A stretch of 64,000 nt of DNA from Botryotinia globosa (taxonomy: Eukaryota; Ascomycota; Leotiomycetes; Helotiales; Sclerotiniaceae). Of this stretch, positions 59,493 to 64,000 are shown one piece after another. The stretch is from assembly GCA_014898425.1 (NCBI GenBank), contig RCSZ01000016.1:248001-312000 (forward strand), written 5' to 3'. A model generated the notes under the pieces. That model saw nothing but the letters and a program-made list of their open reading frames with translations. It did no database searches and was not told the DNA's origin. Position 1 is the stretch's first letter. Every line of letters starts with the position of its first letter. The translations under genes were made by a program, and so were the position numbers.

Positions 59493-59913
59493 GATGTCGG
59501 GATTGTAATTTGAAGTTGATCAAACGTTGAACAGATTTCCCCAAAAGTCGTATTATGGGGTAGATCTGTTTACAAAACTGGGCCCAAGATCAACCCCACG
59601 ATCTCATCGAAGATACGGGGATTCGATCAATAACAGATCTGTGAGGGAGGGGTCCTGACGTGAAAAGGGTGATTCGAATCCACGGATTGAAATCTCCGTA
59701 GGTAGGTGGAATGGAGTCGAGAGAGTCGAAAGTGATCCGAGACGTTTTATCCCCAGGTCGATCTGAACCAATTTGGTTGAAGATCGTACGTTCTCGACGA
59801 GGCGATCGGAAGTTATGAAGAATATATGGGGAATTGAAAAAGAAATGGGAAAGTATATACGAAGGAGGAAGAAGAGAGAAACAAGAAAAGGGGGACCAAA
59901 GCGAAAGTGACGA

Positions 59914-59948
<35 letters not shown>

Positions 59949-59965
59949 CGATGATGATGACGATG
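59914..59965. repeat. GAT trinucleotide microsatellite
   Basis: About 17 GAT/GAC triplets in a row, 420-470 bp upstream of the channel start codon. Confidence 0.9.
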
Positions 59966-60057
59966 GTAGTGAGCGTGAAAACTGACAATGACAGTGGAGA
60001 GAGATTCGTTGACAGTGGAGAAGAGAGGTGGAGGATGTACGAAGTAACGAATGGAGG

Positions 60058-60111
60058 AGGGAAAGGGAGGGAAAGGGAGGGAAGGGGAGGGAAGGGGAGG
60101 GAAGGGGAGGG
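60058..60111 (+). repeat. GGGA-rich tract with potential G-quadruplexes
   Basis: A GGGAGGGAAAGGGAGG-type tract containing about eleven runs of three or four G separated by 1-3 A. The spacing satisfies the usual G3+N1-7 rule several times over. It is on the plus strand, which is non-template relative to the plus orientation and template for the channel gene. Confidence 0.8.
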
Positions 60112-60150
60112 ATTGAATGATTAAGTAATTGAATGTGAAGATGGATAATG

Positions 60151-60201
60151 AATAGAAATAGAAATAGAAATAGAAATAGAAATAGAAATAGAAACAGAAA
60201 C
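60151..60201. repeat. AGAAAT hexanucleotide microsatellite
   Basis: Eight copies of AGAAAT, the last ones AGAAAC. Confidence 0.9.
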
Positions 60202-60248
60202 ACGAGTAAAAAATTAGAATATTATGATTTGATTTGCCTTTAAACATA

Positions 60249-60322
60249 CATAGTATATATGTATGTATATATGTATGTATATATGTATGTATATATGTAT
60301 ATATCTATCTATCTATCTATCT
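60249..60322. repeat. GTATATAT / CTAT microsatellite
   Basis: GTATGTATATAT-type dodecamer repeated about four times, running into CTAT repeats at 60306-60322. Confidence 0.85.
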
Positions 60323-60644
60323 CCATACCTACCTAGGTATCGAATATTGAAATTTGATAGGAAGATCTAATCACCAACCCAGATTCCACCATCTATCTAC
60401 TCAATCGGGGCGTTTCCATAAATATCCCATTCTGCCTTTTCTTTGATTGGTTGCCGCGAGGTCCCGAGTCCCGAATCCAGTGAAGTTTTTTTTCCTTTTC
60501 TTTTCTTTCATTTCATTTCATTTCTTTTCTTTTGCCCGTTCGTCTCCTTCTTGGCAGAGGTCGGGTTCTGCGATGACTACTACGTCATATGCACATACTA
60601 AGGTAGGTAGGTACTCGGATAGGTTTAGTGGCTTGACGGGGTGG

Positions 60645-60824
60645 TTATAGTATTATAGTATTATAGTATTATAGTATTATAGTATTATAGTATTATAGTA
60701 TTATAGTATTATAGTATTATAGTATTATAGTATTATAGTATTATAGTATTATAGTACATAGTATTATATATCACAATATTATAGTATATAGTACATAGTA
60801 TTATATATCACAATATTATAGTAT
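60645..60824. repeat. TATAGTAT octamer array with 37-bp tandem duplication
   Basis: TATAGTAT is repeated about 13 times (60645-60753). It is followed by a perfect two-copy repeat of 37 bp (60751-60787 and 60788-60824), each starting ATAGTACATAGTATTATA and containing CACAATATT. Confidence 0.9.
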
Positions 60825-61164
60825 CAAGATTCAATTACATTCTACTCTCAAATTTGTCTTGACCTCAACTCCAGTCTCACTACTCACATCAAGAAGGAAA
60901 AGATATCCATTCCCTAGATACCTACCTATACCTACCTAGTATTCACCCATTCAAAAGTCAATGGTGTTTTTGACAGAGACCCCGAATTCCAACACACTAT
61001 TATCCTTTCCCAAGTTCCAACACAATGCAACAAGACATAGAGTCTTCTAATCCCAAATCCCTTGACTTGACTCTTGAGCCTTGGCAGTGAGGGAACGTCC
61101 AGTTAAACCAAGTCCATTCATTCGAGATCCATTTAATGTTTCATTGAAATCCCTGGTCAGTGGT

Positions 61165-61190
61165 CAGTGGTCACTGGTCAGTGATCACTG
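61165..61190. repeat. Adjacent palindromes CAGTGGTCACTG and CAGTGATCACTG
   Basis: Two 12-bp palindromes (the first with a two-base imperfect centre, the second perfect) separated by two bases, inside a GGTCAGT direct-repeat tract starting at 61154. Confidence 0.85.
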
Positions 61191-61510
61191 TGATTTCGTT
61201 CGTACCTTGATCAACTTAAACTGCCTCTCCGGCCCTTGACTTGAAACTTGGAAACTGTCAAGCTGGCCCTGTAATTCCTTATCTCGCACCCCCTGAATTT
61301 CCGAGTACTGTACAGAGAGAGTAATTGGAGGAAAGATGTAGAAGGAAAAGAGATAAGCAATCACTCATGAGATAACTACAAGTAAGTTGAAGGAACCTTT
61401 GCACAAGTTACAACTTGCAACCTTGGAGTCAAAGTATTAACTTTCCCCCAAAGTTTGATAGATAGGTAGAGACTGTACACTGTACAGTCTGTCCATATCT
61501 CAATCAATCC

Positions 61511-61538
61511 ATCATTCATTCATTCATTCATTCATTCA
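61511..61538. repeat. CATT tetranucleotide microsatellite
   Basis: About seven consecutive ATTC/CATT units. Confidence 0.9.
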
Positions 61539-61825
61539 AACAAACAACCTTCCCTGAATAAACAAAAACCTTGGACCACTAGATTGAAGATCGCACACCA
61601 AAGAAAGTCCTTCCACCAAAAGCCATCAATGCATGCCCAGTCACCTAATCTTCTAGTCCCAGCCGTGGCTTAAGCCAAGCGAGCATGTGAACGTTTGTCC
61701 GACCGACCGGTCCGGTACATGCGATACGAATTGATGAACTTGTAAATACTGCAAGGCGATTTGATTAATTCTCTCTCGTCTCCCTTCTCGTACTAGGTAA
61801 CTTTATCATCCAACACTCTCTCTGC

Positions 61826-61862
61826 TCCGTACACCGTACACCGTACACCGTACACCGTACAT
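61826..61862. repeat. CCGTACA heptamer repeat
   Basis: Five perfect consecutive copies of CCGTACA. A TCTAACG/TCTAACT repeat follows at 61878-61905. Confidence 0.9.
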
Positions 61863-62558
61863 CCCTTCTCAAATTCCAACGTCTAACGTCTAACTTCTAA
61901 CTTCTCACCCATCCATGATCCTCCATCCTTCAAAGTTGGGGATCGATCGAAAGCCCTTCTCTTCTCGGCCCGTATTAATTTGTCGATCAGTGCGTTGGCT
62001 TCCAGCCTGCAGCCGGACTATTCGAAGAGGGTCACAAACTCCTCTTTTTTATTTCCACTTCAAACTTCAGAGATTCTGCATTTATGTACCTCTGGATTAT
62101 ATAATGCGATATCGATAATTCGAGACCGTGGTCAAGGTGGAGTGGAGTGGAGAGATCTACTAGCTATTATTGATTCAAATGACTTGCCATCTCCCAAAAA
62201 AATGCACAAGCCAAGATTGCGATGCATGCATGCACGCATACGTTCCAACTACATATGATCATGGACAGGCGAGACAGCTAACTACAATGTCAATTCTACA
62301 GTAGCCGTAGATTCTACTACTTATGAAACCTCACTCAATATCAATCATATTCACATGTGAACTCATCAGACCGCTAAATCATCCCGTCTGTCATTGCAGT
62401 TTGACGACTCAGTTATCTATGCCTCAAAAATGCCATCTATGTGCTCCCAGACTTCCTTAAACGCCTTCTGGCCGTAGCCACTCAGTAAAAGCTTCATCAT
62501 AATTGGTTCCGCTTCGCGAATTTCTAAAACGCTCCTGTCAGACCCATCTACACATCCT

Positions 62559-63966
62559 CTAAACCCATTTTTGCACGGCTGTACCGCCTCTCTTAAATTC
62601 TGACATTTCACCCAAGACTTGACTCTTCTCGGTATGCTCTTTGTTTGGGAAAGTGGTTGCAAGTACCCAAGCTCGCCCATTGCTATCGGCATTTGCTCTT
62701 GCAATGAAGTCATATACATCGCCTACAGTTTGCGTAGTGTTGAACCGAGCTGGAAGACGAGTTCCGTTTGCCAACTGGAGTCTAAGGGTGAGTGTTGGTT
62801 GTGATTCATCGACCTGAACTTCTGGGGTTGCTGTCGAGGCGATAGTAGCTGCAGGCGCTGGTGCGGATGCCGGTGGAGTGCTGGAGCCGCCCGGTGTAGG
62901 GCTACCAAGTCTCTGGCCTGAGCCACCAAAAGGCTTGTAGACCTTGGGGGGAGCTTTGTAAGGTCCATCATGTTTGTGCAATTGAACATCAACTGGTTGG
63001 AGATGTCTGACATTCATCAAGTGCAGAGGAGCACGACCACTCTGTATTGCCTGGAGGTCTTGCGCGTTTGCCGGGTCATCGAATCGACGAAGTGGCCCAT
63101 CTTCAACACTGAAACCATCCTCCCAAAGGTGTAGAATTCTTGTCACAAGCTCGGAAGAAGCTGCAGGAGGATGGGGGTCAGGAATTACTTGAGAAGGAGC
63201 ATCATCGCCGCCGAGAGTTTGGCCACTGCCACGGAATCGAGATGGTGCGGCTGCGGCTGGTGCCGATGGCTCTCCAGTCTCCCTTGAAGAATTTCTGTAA
63301 TTTTAAGTAAGGATGTATTCTACAATTCTTTGAAAAGGGAAACTCACGCTTTGGCTTGCTTAAGAATATCACCAACAATCTTTCTCGCATCAGGTTTTCT
63401 CGAGGGATCTTGGACAGCTAATCCTGACTTTTCACCGCCAGCGAACAAGTCTCTTGGTTGTTCATCTGGCTCGTAATCTGGATCACTGTCATCGGCATCG
63501 TTCATACGATCCCCCTGGCTCGAAGATCCTTGATTTAGAGAGCCAAGAGTTGCGATGCCTCCACGTCCTCCAGCTCTCCCGGCTGTAGCAGCTGGTTTTG
63601 CAGGTTTCTTGCCATTATCGGGAGCAGGTCTGCCATCAAGTGTTCGGGGTCCAGTGTACGGTGACGGAGTTTCAGTTTGATCGTTGCCACCGACTGGTTC
63701 TGAGGCTCCTGTATTTCCTTCTTCTTGAGCAGTGAAGAATTCTGTCATAGCTGATGCATAGTCCCATTGATTTGCGGAGAGAAATTGTTGAGCCTAAAAT
63801 TTAAGAACATAAAGAGAGTCAGCGACATGAGATTAATCCTGATGGTCAAAAATATGATGATTTCGGAGTGTTTTTCCTGCGTCTATGAGCATACCTCTGA
63901 TGGGGAAGCATTGGTGATTGCGCAAAATTGAGAGATCAACTCATCATGATTACTGGTGTCTGCCAT
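62559..63966 (-). CDS. shp1: Cdc48/p97 adaptor Shp1/p47 (UBA-like, SEP and UBX domains)
   Basis: Three exons: 63966-63895, 63793-63348 and 63294-62559, giving 417 residues. The start MADTSNHDELISQFCAITN is the first ATG, only 35 bases from the window edge. Residues 1-45 form the UBA-like domain, split by the first intron (SANQWDYASAMTEFFTA). A Gly/Ala/Pro linker and an acidic segment precede DPSRKPDARKIVGDILKQAK. The SEP domain starts at about residue 222 (VTRILHLWEDGFSVEDGPL, then HLMNVRHLQPVDVQLHKH). The UBX domain follows at about 335-417 (LTLRLQLANGTRLPARFN, then WVLATTFPNKEH, ending RGGTAVQKWV). Shp1 recruits Cdc48 to ubiquitinated substrates and helps phosphatase-1 maturation and membrane fusion. 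Architecture and length are normal. Confidence 0.94.
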
Positions 63967-64000
63967 GATTGTTTTGTAGTATTGAAGGTGACGGTCTTTG

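Larger units (their letters stand above)
59493..62558. other. 3-kb repeat-rich region upstream of the channel gene
   Basis: No gene is supported. In order it holds a GAT repeat, a G-run tract, an AGAAAT repeat, a TATATG tract, a TATAGTAT octamer array with a 37-bp duplication, adjacent palindromes, a CATT repeat and a CCGTACA repeat. The first part must contain the promoter of the channel gene. The right end holds the 3' flank of shp1. Poly-Ser and poly-Leu frames on the minus strand at 59604-60247 are translations of these repeats. Confidence 0.6.

Noticed and set aside
59660..59700. GATTCGAATCCAC resembling a tRNA T-arm
   Set aside because: No matching acceptor, D-arm or anticodon arm, and no B-box partner could be placed around it.
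59604..60247. Minus-strand frames rich in Ser, His, Phe and Leu
   Set aside because: They are direct translations of the GAT, GGGA and AGAAAT microsatellites.
62417..62558. Helical-looking frame (IMMKLLLSGYGQKAFKEVWE) past the shp1 stop
   Set aside because: It is in a different frame, and no donor site joins it to the UBX domain, which already ends in the expected QKW-type tail.

Overview
This window looks like chromosomal DNA of a filamentous ascomycete (Pezizomycotina). Most multi-exon genes have short introns of about 45-110 nt with GTAAGT/GTGAGT-like donors and (C/T)AG acceptors. The gene set is eukaryotic: COP9 subunit, Prp4 splicing factor, TFIIF, Mps1 kinase, p47/Shp1. Composition is moderately AT-rich, with long intergenic tracts full of microsatellites. 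My impression, from gene content and sequence feel only, is a leotiomycete of the Botrytis/Sclerotinia type. No species marker was seen.

Layout. 1-8187 is a gene-poor stretch. 8188-14821 holds a compact housekeeping block: a five-finger CCCH zinc-finger protein (-), divergent from TFIIF beta (+), then a mitochondrial PP2C phosphatase of the Ptc7/Azr1 type (+), convergent with a GT17 glycosyltransferase (-). 14822-19913 is a second gene-poor stretch with one doubtful small spliced ORF. 19914-23390 holds a secreted GH16 glucanase and the splicing factor Prp4. 23951-24313 is a small TA-flanked inverted-repeat transposon (MITE-like). 24905-29951 holds a Cys-rich putative zinc-binding protein and a 1223-residue single-pass membrane protein.

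31753-38185 is the most accessory-looking part: three multi-exon genes for secreted, cysteine-rich proteins with PAN/Apple-like modules. The first two are on the minus strand; the second and third are divergent. All have signal peptides, and they differ in number of modules (one, two, three) and in their N-terminal parts. A GT34 Golgi mannosyltransferase follows (39425-40941).

After another gene-poor stretch (41.0-44.5 kb) come Jac1/HscB (iron-sulfur cluster co-chaperone), Mps1 (spindle checkpoint kinase), an SGNH hydrolase, CSN4, an NTF2-domain protein, a MscS-type mechanosensitive channel with an EF-hand, and the Cdc48 adaptor Shp1/p47. The 3 kb upstream of the channel gene (59.5-62.5 kb) is packed with simple repeats, a G-run tract, a perfect 37-bp tandem duplication and adjacent palindromes.

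The genes do not form a single pathway. Two themes recur: cell-surface or wall function (GH16, GT17, GT34, the three PAN proteins, the large membrane protein) and core nuclear or protein-control functions. Exon boundaries were built by hand from reading frames and splice signals, and the phases close in every model given with exons.
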